Position numbers and translations under genes: made by a program | Assembly (NCBI GenBank): GCA_002081555.1 | Contig: MZNV01001914.1 | Location: 1-32,810 of the forward strand | Reading direction: 5' to 3' | DNA: 32,810 nucleotides | Origin: Protostelium mycophagum | Lineage: Eukaryota; Evosea; Variosea; Protosteliida; Protosteliaceae | In this document: one piece after another, positions 1-9,703 of the stretch | How positions within the stretch are numbered: the first letter of the stretch is position 1 | Layout: each line of letters starts with the position of its first letter | Notes under the pieces: model-generated | What the model saw: the letters and a program-made list of their open reading frames with translations, nothing else | Told to the model about the DNA's origin: nothing | Database searches by the model: none

Positions 1-966
1 ACCATCATCTATATACAAGAAGTGAACAGATGTTCTTCAATTCGATGAAAACATCAAGGAATATATCTGGTGAGTTATATCTTGGTGGGATGAGACCAAA
101 TCTTACTTTCTAGGTGTCTCAACTCTGAAGGGAAAATTATTTGGGAATCATGGACATAACATTGTCAGGAAAGGTAAAACTGAGCTGTAGGTGGTTAGGA
201 AACTGGGATGATATGGCGGACGAGGAATTTAATAGCCTCAAGCCTAAAAGTGAAGAAGAAGAGTACATTCCTGAGAAGAAGGTATCGAGCGTTAAAAATA
301 CGCTTAAGAAGAGAAGTACTAGAAGTAAAGAACCTGAGAAGGATGTAGAAGAGGTCAAGAAACAGAAGGTGGATCATGAAGCGGCAAAAAAAATCAATAT
401 ACTTGTGGTGTGAGCATAATTGTATTGTGGGTGATATCAGCAGGATAGGCTCACATCCATCACCCCAACACTTTACAAAGATATAAAGGTTCAGATTTGA
501 TCTTTGTAGTAGAAGGAGGTAGATATCTTCAACCATCACAGGAGAACTTTCCAGCAATAGATGCGATGTATACAGAGAAGAGTACATTCCTGAGAAGAAG
601 GTATCGAGCGTTAAAAATACGCTTAAGAAGAGAAGTACTAGAAGTAAAGAACCTGAGAAGGGATCCAGGGATGTAGAAGAGGTCAAGAAACAGAAGGTGG
701 ATCATGAAGCGGCAAAAAAATTCAATATACTTGTGGGTGATATCAGCAGGATAGGCTCACATCCATCACCCTAACACTTTACAAAGATATAAAGGTTCAG
801 GTTTGATCTTTGTAGTAGAAGGAGGTAGATATCTTCAACCATCACAGGAGAACTTTCCAGCAATAGATGCGATGTATACAGTATACAACAAATCCAAAGC
901 ACGGCATCAGTGTGAGTCTTTCTGTTTCCTTAATCCTCACAGTCAATGATATGTCTTTGTATTTAA
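1..966 (+). CDS. unidentified protein, 3' part of a gene entering from the left; carries an internal tandem duplication
   Basis: Seen: an open stretch from base 2 ends at a donor near 71; a GT-AG intron ends at about 114; a second short intron follows near 174-206. The next exon encodes a Lys/Glu-rich, low-complexity segment (NWDDMADEEFNSLKPK, then a run of KKRSTRSK type). A 319-base duplication follows. The last exon, read from the second copy, encodes ENFPAIDAMYTVYNKSKARHQ-like sequence, and after a 31-base intron a stop falls at about 964-966. I do not recognise the family. The basic-acidic tail suggests a nuclear protein, which is inference only. Copy 1 has an open first part but has lost the GT of a downstream intron; copy 2 has that GT but has lost most of the upstream intron. 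The true transcript structure is therefore uncertain and the gene could be broken or mis-assembled. Confidence 0.4.
255..882 (+). repeat. 319-base direct tandem duplication (two copies)
   Basis: The segment starting at about 255 (GAGTACATTCCTGAG at 261) recurs at 580, an offset of 319 bases. Copy 1 runs to about 574 and copy 2 to about 882. Identity is very high outside three differences. Copy 2 has an extra 12 bases near 661-672, containing a GGATCC. Copy 2 lacks 22 bases that form most of the intron at about 410-445 in copy 1. Single substitutions occur, including one at a splice donor (CAGAT in copy 1, CAGGT in copy 2). The near identity points to a very recent event or an assembly artefact joining two alleles. 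Confidence 0.9.
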
Positions 967-1549
967 TCTCTTGATGCTACTTGTATTGAAGTTCTCGTAC
1001 TGTCTCGCATTGTCTCTGTTCTTGTGGACTTTACCATTTTTGAAAGGGCAAGAAATGTGCCATAATGAGTAACAAGCTGGAATCTGCAAGCAGGAGACAA
1101 TGGTTTGTAACTGTATTGGCAGTGAAAGTGGGCGAAACAGCTTGCAGGGACATTTAATTCTTCTTGTTTTCCGTTGTGAAGTCGATCTCGCACTGGTTCT
1201 TGAAGATTGGGGCTCCTCTGCAAACTACCAACCCACAATGCATTTGTACACCATAAAATACAAGCTTATAACATATTTTTATCACTCAATTTCTGAGACT
1301 TGGTAAATTCGATAAGCTATCTGGTTAAAATACACTTTAGGGCGGTGTTCATCACATTTAACCTCATCCCGCTCAGTGGGCAATTGCCACAAACGCCTCG
1401 GCAGCAACCCACAATCATTTAGTGATCCACAGAAAAGAGAACAAACATTTACTGCGAAAACCAACAATTGGCCATAAAGAACTGCAAGTGAAAGAGTTAC
1501 GTATGTTGAATCTCGTTATCTCGCGAGACTGCCGTTTTTATCGTAAAAT
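967..1549. other. intergenic region, no supported gene
   Basis: About 580 bases lie between the stop of the left-hand gene and the stop of the GrpE gene on the opposite strand. Open frames here have no recognisable product and no convincing exon chain. The region is AT-rich near 1240-1290. I see no RNA gene or repeat. Confidence 0.5.
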
Positions 1550-2393
1550 TCACTCGTTGTGAGGCTGTGGTTTGACCACACCGACGTCTGCGGCTCTGAG
1601 CACCTTCTCGTTCAGATAATATCCCGGCTTTATGACGACGGCCACCGAACCTCCCTCCTTAGTTGGGTCCGGGAAGTATGTGACGGCGTTCATGCAGTTG
1701 TAATCAAACTTGAGACCAAGTGGATCAAACTTCTCCACTTTGTGGGACTTGAAAACTTTGGTGAGCTCCGCTTGTGTTAAAGACACGCCCTCGTATAGCT
1801 CTGCTAATTTGGCATTGGTCTCCAGATCCTCCTTCTTGACATTGCTCATGCATCTTCAAACCGTAAGAAGGGATCATATACAAAGGAAAAAGTTTACCTG
1901 CTGAGATTATCGGCAACAGACAGCAGATCCTTGGCAAAAGAGGTGATGCCGAATTGTCTGGCGACATCAACGTCCCTCTTCATGCGGTTTCGCACGTTCT
2001 CTCTCTCTGCCAAAGAGAATTGGAGTTTCTCCTTTAGCTCTGAAATCTGGATTTCCAAGTCTTGAATCTACGAGAGTAAGTTCGTGAAGGAATATAGATG
2101 TGACTAATCACCTTATTGTCTTGGTTGTTCTCCTCCTCTGCATTGTTTTTTGTTTCTTCTTGGGCCTCTTTGTTCTGTTCTTCAGGCTTGGCTTCGTCGG
2201 TCTTCTGCTGTTTCAGGGTTCTTCCTACGTGAAAATTGGAGAAGGGGACCATACGTATACGTGCGATGTGAGCATTTTGGTTGAGTGCTGTGGCTCTTGT
2301 GGGGATGACGGTCGCCGTCTTGCTAACGAGTCTAGCCGCAGGGGAGACGTTGAATTTAGAGAGGGGCTTCACAAAAGCGCTGATGTGCTGCAT
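1550..2393 (-). CDS. GRPEL: mitochondrial GrpE co-chaperone (nucleotide exchange factor of mtHsp70)
   Basis: Three exons, 2393-2112, 2067-1898 and 1853-1550, join in frame to 251 residues. The start is the Met opening MQHISAFVKPLSKF, an Arg/Lys-rich, acid-free leader typical of a mitochondrial presequence. A Gln/Glu/Lys-rich linker and a coiled coil follow, then the GrpE core: RMKRDVDVARQFG, FAKDLLSVADNLSR, and the C-terminal beta-domain signature (FDPLGLKFDYNCMNAV, then VLRAADVGVVKP). In the family, GrpE releases ADP from mitochondrial Hsp70 during protein import and folding. The length matches mitochondrial members. An in-frame upstream Met at 2519 would add about 42 residues without a targeting leader and is less likely. 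It is head-to-head with the zinc-finger gene at 2561. Confidence 0.93.
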
Positions 2394-2560
2394 GATTTGA
2401 AATGTATTTGTTGATTTGTGATCAACCCGGCTTTTCTTCCTCCTTTCCTCTTTTATTCCCATCTTTTCTTTAAAGAATTTTTTTGCAAAATTCTCCGAGA
2501 GGTCATCTCCAACGGACACTTCACCATCTCAGACCAGCAGATATAACAGAGAAATAGTAT
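2394..2560. promoter_or_regulatory. shared divergent promoter of GrpE and the ZC3H3-like gene
   Basis: Only 167 bases separate the two start codons, so both promoters must lie here. No obvious TATA box or recognisable factor site is visible. The divergent function is inferred from gene orientation. Confidence 0.5.
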
Positions 2561-3438
2561 ATGAACACTTCAGAACTAACAGAACAGGAACTATTGAGGA
2601 AGATCTCTTTGCTTGCAGGCCAAATCAACCGACATAAGCGAGAGGATGCAAAAGCAAGAGTGAACCTGCCACCCAAACCCACTCCATTCCAGTCTATTTA
2701 TCAGATTAAGAACATTGAAACGAAGCCCAAGACTACTATCCCATCGAGTAATACAGCAGCCAAACTTCCATCACCGCACTCTCTACGATGGAGAAGCGGC
2801 ACAGCACTTCTTAGAAAACCCATACAAAAGAAGATCGCCTCACCTCAATCTCTCAAATGGAAGAATTCAGCACTCTTAAGCCCACGGAAGCCAACGACTA
2901 GCACCATCAACAACAGCAACAGGTAAGTCTCCTCACACATCTAAAAACAGGTGACCCATTTTACCAGACGCCTCATCGCAGATAGAGGCCTCAAGTCTCG
3001 CTACACACTTTCTGCCGGTATTCGGTGGGTATATCCAACTTATTCATTGTAATCGAGCCGTGCAGAAAGAAGACGACGCCAATCAAACGACCACCAAAGA
3101 CAGAGTCCAAAACCAAGCCCATGTGTTCATTTTTTCTTCGCGGTATTTGTACAAAGACGGACTGTCCATTTTCTCACGTGTATATCTCTTCGAAGGCCCC
3201 CATTTGTAAATTACATCTCATTGGACGGTGCCAAGATGGAGAACTGTGCAAGAACAGACATCCCATAGATTGTCCAAGTTTTCAAGAATCTGGTTTTTGT
3301 CAAGTCAGAGGATGCCGTTTGAGACATAGAAAGACGGCCGAGGGAACAGAGGCAAGAGAGGAAGAAAATATAGAGGAGAAAACAGAAGAAAAAAAGAAGC
3401 GAGACACCTCGACTCTGCGGCCGTGTTTTGATGAATAA
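2561..3438 (+). CDS. ZC3H3: CCCH zinc-finger protein, ZC3H3 (Smicl) family
   Basis: Three exons, 2561-2922, 2968-3024 and 3066-3438, give 263 residues. The N-terminal half is basic, with a repeated motif (SLRWRSGTALLRKP and SLKWKNSALLSPRKP). The C-terminal half holds tandem CCCH fingers: MCSFFLRGICTKTDCPFSHVY, then CKLHLIGRCQDGELCKNRH, then CPSFQESGFCQVRGCRLRH. This order and spacing match the ZC3H3 subgroup rather than tristetraprolin. ZC3H3 proteins are linked to mRNA polyadenylation and export. The protein is much shorter than animal ZC3H3, with three clear fingers against five. The tail is Glu/Lys-rich. The TAA stop lies inside an AATAAA hexamer at 3434-3439, implying a very short 3' UTR. 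Confidence 0.85.
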
Positions 3439-3942
3439 ATGAGAAGAGAAATTCAATATTTAAATCCCAATTTTTACATGGAAAAATTTCAAAACGTGAT
3501 CTACAACTCGAATGCTATTTTTGGAATAATTCCATTTCGCAGGGTTGTTCTTTTCGCTGTTCCTCTTTGCAAAACACAACATTCTGTGATTTTGTACAAT
3601 ATTTCCTCGGTCTGAAGGGAGGAGCAGACAGACGAGCTGAGTTCTTTTCCCAAAACTACCACATACGAAAGAGCACAACCACGGACTGACTGTGAGATGA
3701 GTAATGAGCAGAGCTAATTGTGATTTTGAAATCGCCCAGTTCACCTGGACATTCAGAAGCGAATGTCTTTGGAGAACTGAGGCGAGGAATATTTGGACAA
3801 TGCAAATAGAGAAACAAAGAACAATGAATGAAGAGCATTGATGAAAAAGAATGTTATTTTATTATTTTATTTTGGTTGTACAGTTGTAGAGATGTCCCGT
3901 TCCAGCCGTTTGGAGATTTCAAGTTTCAAAATCACGTGACAG
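3439..3942. other. intergenic region with only a weak minus-strand exon pair
   Basis: About 500 bases between the zinc-finger gene and the DHH gene. On the minus strand an open frame from 3838 with a hydrophobic start (MLFIHCSLFLYLHCPNIPRL) could splice over about 3690-3727 into a second frame ending at 3460, giving a protein of about 115 residues. No family is recognised and codon content is unremarkable, so I do not call it a gene. Confidence 0.3.
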
Positions 3943-4059
3943 GTGAGAAAGAAGATGAGGTCCATCTGCTTGCTGAAGAAGTTGAATTTGTATTCCAAGT
4001 CAACCTTCAACAATTTGTCTCCTCTTAAACCAATCCAGATCAGACGAACAACGACAACA

Positions 4060-6172
4060 ATGCCGACGAAAGCAAAGAGAAAGACTCCTGAGAAGATCCA
4101 ACAGTCTCTAAAATTCCAAAAGATTGGAGAACAAGAGGCAGAGATTCAGCTGACCTCTGAAGGTAATCTATTTATGATTCTCTCTATCACTCAATCGTGC
4201 AGAGTTAAAGACAGAACCCACAAGAAGTGAAGCGAGTGATGAAGAGGTTTGTTGATTCTTGTCATGCAAAAGATGCAATCTCATCACCTTCCAGGTTCAT
4301 GATTCCAAGGATGACCAGAGGTGTGATGAGTGGCCTGCACCAGAAGAACAAATGAAAATTGGTCGAGAATTCTTCTTAGAAACGGTGAAGAATGGACATA
4401 ATGTCCTGATCATACCTGACAAGGACGCCGATGGACTTTCAAGCGGGGTAAGCAGAGCTTCTCAATTTCTCGTAGAGATTAAAAAATAAATATAAATTTC
4501 GATTTATCATGAATAGGTCATAACGTACAGATCACTGGTCGCTCTCGGTCTCCCGCCAGAAAAAATCAAGGTGATCATTTCGCTCTTCAAAGTAATGAGC
4601 CCAATTTTCTACAGGTACATTTTGTGAGCAAAGGAAGCAGTGTACACACAGATGAAGAAAAGAAATTGATTGAAAGTACTTACCCTGACGTCACACGTGT
4701 GATCATCCTCGATCAGGTTCGGGACACAAAGACATCTCTGATAATGATCCTGATCTCATAGTAGGGAAGTAGAGGGGGAAGGGAGGTGGTCGACCCGAAA
4801 GGTGGAGAAGTGAAGGTCTTAATCATCGATCACCATCACTCTAGAGGATTGCACCCAGATCACAGTGTTTTTGTCTCTGCGCAGTATAGTTTTCCTATTG
4901 CGACTTCCAGTCTCTTGACATACATGCTAGTCAGAGGTAGATCTCTACATATAGATGCAGAATGAATAAATCGCAGATCTGCATCCGAACATCCCTGAAA
5001 AATGCGATTGGTTGGCTATTTTGGGTGTTTTTGGTGACCTTTCAGCCAGTGTCAAGGTTATATTCCAATCAAAAAAAATGAAAATTTACTCGTTGTAGTG
5101 GGAGTCTCCATGGCCAGACATGTCATCTACAATGAAGAAGTATGGAAAGTCGAAAATAAGTGATGCTGTAAGTCTTGTCAATGCGCCCAGAAGGACAGCA
5201 GAATATGATCCCCTCACCGCTTGGAAGGTAGATTTCATTGAGATTTCAGAGGGATGACGTCATAGGCGATTATGGAGGCGTCCACCCCGAGTGACATACT
5301 CACATCTAGTAACGCGGAGCCTTTACGGGAAGCGAGGCAGCAGGTGAATGCAGAGATTGCCAGGTGAATTTATTTCCACCCATTGTCTTGTGTGGATAAA
5401 AGAATAATATTTACATGTGTCCAGATGGGCGAGAACACCACCAGTATTCAATGACATAGGCACTATTGCCCTGCTCAGAATCAACGTAAGTCTATAATAT
5501 CTATATCGCATGGGTCATTCTGAGAAAAGGATCTACAACGGTCTTGATTTACGGTATTTATTTTGAGCAGAGTCCTTGCCAAATACATCCTGTCATAGCG
5601 ACAAGATGGTCAGGAAGCATCAAGTCAAACCGCCTGAAGGTAACCAGACTCTCTGCTTTTCGATTTCAGAAGTTCACTGAAGCCAACAGATGGTGATGTG
5701 CAGCAATTCTGGATATGCGACAGCCGCAGACGGAACAAAGAAAGTGAACTTCTCATGCAGGATCCCAAAAGCCATAAAAGACGGCCCAGACTGCCCGAAC
5801 CTTCAAGATATTTTACTCGAATATTCCGAGAAAATTGAAGGTGAATCAATTTTGAAATTATTTGTGGAAAATAATTTTTGAAATTCTGAAGAAAGGAAGG
5901 TTTTCGTGACAGAAATCCTGACTTTGCGAGGGGACACCGCGAAGCAACCGGTGGCATACTGAGGTAAGTCTGTCTCGTTGTAGATGCCCTTACCGATATA
6001 CGAAAAATCACGATAAATTCCTGACCACAAAAGCGAGGAGGATTTCGAGAAGTTGGCAGAAGAAATGCGGATCGGCGTGAAGGCAGAGAAGAAGCCTGAC
6101 AAACCAGTGAATGGGGGGAGTACGCTGGCAAAGTTTGGATTTTTCAAAGCCAAGCCAAAGGAAGAAGAATAA
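4060..6172 (+). CDS. DHH-family phosphoesterase, RecJ-like single-strand nuclease
   Basis: Fourteen exons join in frame to 472 residues: 4060-4162, 4203-4246, 4295-4447, 4517-4570, 4615-4716, 4765-4936, 4977-5056, 5099-5227, 5266-5363, 5425-5485, 5571-5639, 5690-5840, 5900-5963 and 6034-6172. Visible DHH motifs are IIPDKDADGLSSG (motif I), a conserved Asp in VIILDQG, IIDHHHSRGLHPD (the DHH motif) and FGVFGDLSASVK (motif IV). Near the C-terminus NPDFARGHREATGG matches the DHHA1 domain GHxxAxGG motif. RecJ-type enzymes degrade single-stranded DNA 5' to 3' with Mn/Mg; the substrate here is unknown. The start at 4060 opens with a basic segment (MPTKAKRKTPEK). An in-frame Met at 3943 would add a 39-residue presequence-like leader. 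The TAA stop lies inside AATAAA. Confidence 0.85.
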
Positions 6173-6187
6173 ATATGTAAAGTCATC

Positions 6188-6641
6188 TCATTCTTGCATC
6201 ATCTTCTCGGTCTCTGAAGGAGAGAGATACGCCTCGGGAAAATCACCTCAACTTCTGGACGCAACTTGATCAAAGTGAAGCTGCGCCCGCAAAGAAGAGA
6301 AGCTCACCCTACCCCGAACATCTTACCGCTATCTTTCCCACGTTTACAACCGCACTTCTTTCTTCGTACTTTTAAGATGTGAACTTCACTTCCGCCAAAT
6401 TCGTCCCTGAAACGGAGATATATTTTTACCACGGGTAATATTTGTCAAAATTAATCTTCGGGCCCGAAGACTTCTCGTGACAGTTGGAGAGAAGTGGCTT
6501 GTGGGCCGAAGAAGCTGTTGGTGATTTTGCTTCGGGGATGAGCGTTGAGTTCTTCGGGCAGGAGTTCGATCTCGAAAGACGAAGAATGGCTTTCGACCAC
6601 AAGCTGACCTTCTCTAAAGAGATAAAGACATTTTTTAACAT
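6188..6641 (-). CDS. small unidentified basic protein (tentative)
   Basis: Read on the minus strand, the last two exons are well supported by splice signals and phase: 6406-6327 (DEFGGSEVHILKVRRKKCGCKRGKDSG) and 6246-6188 (DFPEAYLSPSETEKMMQE, stop). A first exon ending at 6430 can be read back to a Met at 6641, giving 116 residues in total, but its frame is uncertain because another minus frame over the same bases also looks protein-like. No family is recognised; the KKCGCK motif could bind metal. Its stop is 15 bases from the convergent DHH gene stop. The proposed start is only 5 bases from the divergent start at 6647, so one of the two starts is probably wrong. Confidence 0.4.
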
Positions 6642-6646
6642 AAGAT

Positions 6647-7160
6647 ATGACTGAGAATATGGAGAGTATAGAGTCTGAAGTGGCGATGCAACAGGTATGA
6701 ATTGTGTTGACTTTTTTTGATGTTGTTCTTATGTTCTTAGATGCGTCAACACTGCGAGAGAGTAAGAGAACAATTATCAAGTCTGGCTACACGAGCGGGC
6801 GCCAATGTGGTCGTCCTCCAGCAACTCTCTGTACTTTCACACAATTTGAATGAGATGGAATCACGGTTACAAAGAGCCACAGAACAATTCAATACACATA
6901 GAGAATCGAGCGAGAGGACAATAGATCCTCCAACATTAACACAAAGAATGAAGAGGAAGATCAACACACCAACACGTACACATACACAACTGGCCACCAT
7001 CAAGAAGAAGAGAACAAGAGCACCACGCACATGCGCCGCTTGTAAGACACATCTACCCAGAGACTCCATATCAACACTTTTATGCAATCCTTGCAGTGTG
7101 GATCTCGCCGGAATGGCCCTCATGCTTGTACAGACAAAAGCAAACGATAAATCACGGTAG
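6647..7160 (+). CDS. unidentified small protein with helical region and C-terminal four-cysteine zinc motif
   Basis: Two exons, 6647-6694 (MTENMESIESEVAMQQ) and 6741-7160, join in phase 0 to 156 residues. Residues about 17-70 are helical and rich in Gln/Leu/Arg, likely a coiled coil (QLSVLSHNLNEMESRLQRA). A basic stretch follows (RMKRKINTPTR, IKKKRTRAPR). The C-terminus carries CAAC-x13-CNPC, a compact C-x2-C-x13-C-x2-C zinc-ribbon-like motif. I do not recognise the family. A nucleic-acid or chromatin role is only suggested by the basic and zinc segments. The second exon also opens with Met, so a start at 6741 is possible. Confidence 0.5.
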
Positions 7161-7240
7161 CGATGTGTAATTAAAATGTGTCTCTTGTCTGTTCTCTGAA
7201 GTGCCCACGCTGCGTTGTAGAAGGTCAACTGTTCTGATTT

Positions 7241-7780
7241 ATGAGAGAAGATCATTCACACAAGATGCCAGAAGAGCAAAGCACGACCCCAGTATCAGAG
7301 GCACCCGTGACCTTCCAAACAGATGCAGAAAATAGGAACACACAGTTCATCGTCTGTAATCACTGTCCCAGCAAGATGTTAAAGCCGGGAGCTGCTACGC
7401 TCGTCGATATAGAGGTGATCCACGACTCATTTACATTTCTAAAAGAGATCAGATCCCACTCCATTTTTCTCGCAGACGAAAAGACGACACAAGCAATGAT
7501 TTGACAGAGGTTATTAACAAATTCTGGCACGTGAAAGACATGTTCACTTTTGAGAACATTGGCTTCACAAGAAGCGTTGACACCACATATAAATACCTCA
7601 CTTGTGCCGATTGTGAGCAGGATGTCGTAGGTAGGATTCTTGTTTTATTTTCTTGAGATGAGCTATAAATCTGTCGGTTATATCGTGATACGTGAATGAT
7701 CAAGAGCAGGCATACAATTTTTGGAAGGACCAAACACTGAAGGGATGTACATCGCTGCGCCAAGAGTCAAATACACATAA
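7241..7780 (+). CDS. RABIF: MSS4/DSS4-family Rab guanine nucleotide release factor
   Basis: Three exons, 7241-7414, 7453-7630 and 7710-7780, give 140 residues. The protein contains the two zinc-binding Cys pairs of MSS4 (VCNHCPSKMLKPGAA near the N-terminus and LTCADCEQDVVG near the C-terminus). It also has the central signature FWHVKDMFTFENIGFTRSV and the ending GMYIAAPRVKYT, matching MSS4 over its whole length. MSS4/DSS4 proteins bind nucleotide-free exocytic Rab GTPases and promote GDP release or act as Rab chaperones in the cytosol. An alternative Met at 7265 would remove eight residues. The next gene starts 200 bases downstream on the same strand. Confidence 0.92.
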
Positions 7781-7980
7781 ATCTGAACCCTTTAGCGGCC
7801 ACTTTCGTTTGTGGTGCTGTTTTAGAAATTGTGCTAAAAAAGGATTGGGATTAAAACCAACTGGCAATGCTCTGTTGTGAGGAGAATGGCGTTATAGAAT
7901 AAATTTCGTCACTACAACGAATGATTTGGAGCTCAAACCATTTTGACAATCAATCTCGGGCAATCAAGAGGATTTATAAC

Positions 7981-9619
7981 ATGGAAGCATTACCGAGAGA
8001 CATAGTCAACTTGCTCGCCGATCATCTTGCCATGGTTGAACATCAGTTTGACCCAAGCCCATGTATTCCATATGTTCCACAGCCACACCTATTAAACCTA
8101 GTGAGATGATCAAAGCACCTCTCCTCTCAACTGTGCAGATGCTGACTTCACGGTCGATGTACGAATTCTTTCATCCTCTATACCTCCAGAGACAACTCAG
8201 CACTGTCATCTGCAGATGCTTTCAAAAAGCTCGTCCTGGAGAAACGGTTGGTCCCTCGCCCATGCTTCAATATTTCATCAAACATCCAGAGAGGGCGCGA
8301 CACGTTAGAATACTGCATGTGGTCACACGGTATCCAGACAAATCATGCCCGGACAAACTCAGGTCGTTATATGGGGCAATTTATCGATCATTAGCCAGCA
8401 TCCCATTTGATGAGGTGCATACACTGGATGTAAAAGCTGAGGATGATCTTCTCTTTGAGTACTCGTTCATCAATATGACAAAGATCAAAATCCTGAAAGT
8501 TGAGGCACTGCACATAACAGGAACATATACTCCAAGATGGTTAGAAGATATTGAGTCTTCTTGCATCGAGGAGTTCTCCATTGGTGGGTCATTTCAATCA
8601 TGTCACGCCAGTCTGACATTTGACAGAAACTTATGCAGGTGGGAGCGTCTTAATGCCCTCATCTGAGCGCTCTCTTCGAGGAGAAAGCTCTGCAACTTCT
8701 GGCCTGTTCCAAGTTGTTGGGAGTGGTTCAAACGAGGGCTTTGAGATCCTGAATAATATTGTCGAAGTCACAAAAAAATGGTCAAAGCTCAAGTCCATTC
8801 AGTACCGTTTCCCTCAACACTTCTGTAAAGATAACATATTCAGTGGAAGGTGAGTGTGCACTCAGATTGGCATCTGATTCATTATAGATGGCCATATCTA
8901 AAATCACTAGAATTATTTAGATCTGCAAGCGCACCACTTCCACAAGGATTTGCAGAGTTTACCAAGTTTCACAACAATTTACAATGTCTATCTCATATCT
9001 TCACATATGCTGACGCTGTCGCTTTGGGTGACAATCTACCCAGCCTGAGGGACATTGCAGCAACCGGGAAGGCAATCAACGTACTGTCACGTCCACTATC
9101 TGACGGTATGATAAACACAATCTGTACATCAATGAAGCATCACAGGCACTATTCGGCCAATAGAAGATCTCAAGAGAGTTCATCGAGAGGGTGAATTTGA
9201 ATATATCAATGACCTGCCGAAGATGACAAGGCTTACGACAATCAGGTAACGAGATCACCAAGAAGACGATTTATTGAGATAGGGACCCACATGCTGCCGA
9301 GACCAAAGATCTCCCACCCTCCCTCAGATATATTTGGAACCTACACATTGATCAAGACTCAGTTGTATCCGCACCACCTCCACAGTTGCAATCCTTCGAG
9401 ATTTGCATCAGTGATACTCCTGGCGTGGATGTGGAATTCACAGACAAAGTCGACGCGATCATATCATCTTGGCTCGAGTCTGCGCCGAGCATCAAAGATG
9501 TATATTTGGCAACACCACACGGACACATGCATTTAGACACAAGAAGGAGAGATCTAGACACCAGAATTATGGAAGGATTGATAAATGACGTATATAATTG
9601 GAATTTATTCTTATGCTAA
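7981..9619 (+). CDS. F-box / leucine-rich-repeat-like protein
   Basis: Six exons, 7981-8100, 8139-8638, 8688-8849, 8888-9105, 9146-9245 and 9283-9619, join in frame to about 478 residues. The N-terminus (MEALPRDIVNLLADHLAMV) resembles an F-box. The body has irregular Leu-rich segments of the type seen in protist F-box/LRR proteins (KIKILKVEALHI, WPYLKSLELFRS, LPSLRDIAATG, MTRLTTIR). If it is an F-box protein it would recruit substrates to an SCF ubiquitin ligase; that is inference from a short, divergent motif. An in-frame Met at 7921 would add 20 residues. The boundary at 8638/8688 is the least certain. It converges on RAD50 with 84 bases between stops. Confidence 0.6.
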
Positions 9620-9703
9620 TTCTGAAATCTCTTGCTTCTCGATTGTGCTGTGCCCCCTGTGTGTATATAAATACTCACAATCATATCATTTAGAAGGAAA
9701 ATC

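Noticed and set aside
963-1467. Overlapping open frames on both strands
   Set aside because: Short, low-similarity frames with no recognisable product, no exon chain and no support from neighbours.
3460-3838. Minus-strand frame with hydrophobic start, possible small secreted protein
   Set aside because: Needs one assumed intron, matches no family and could be chance; noted only as a region.
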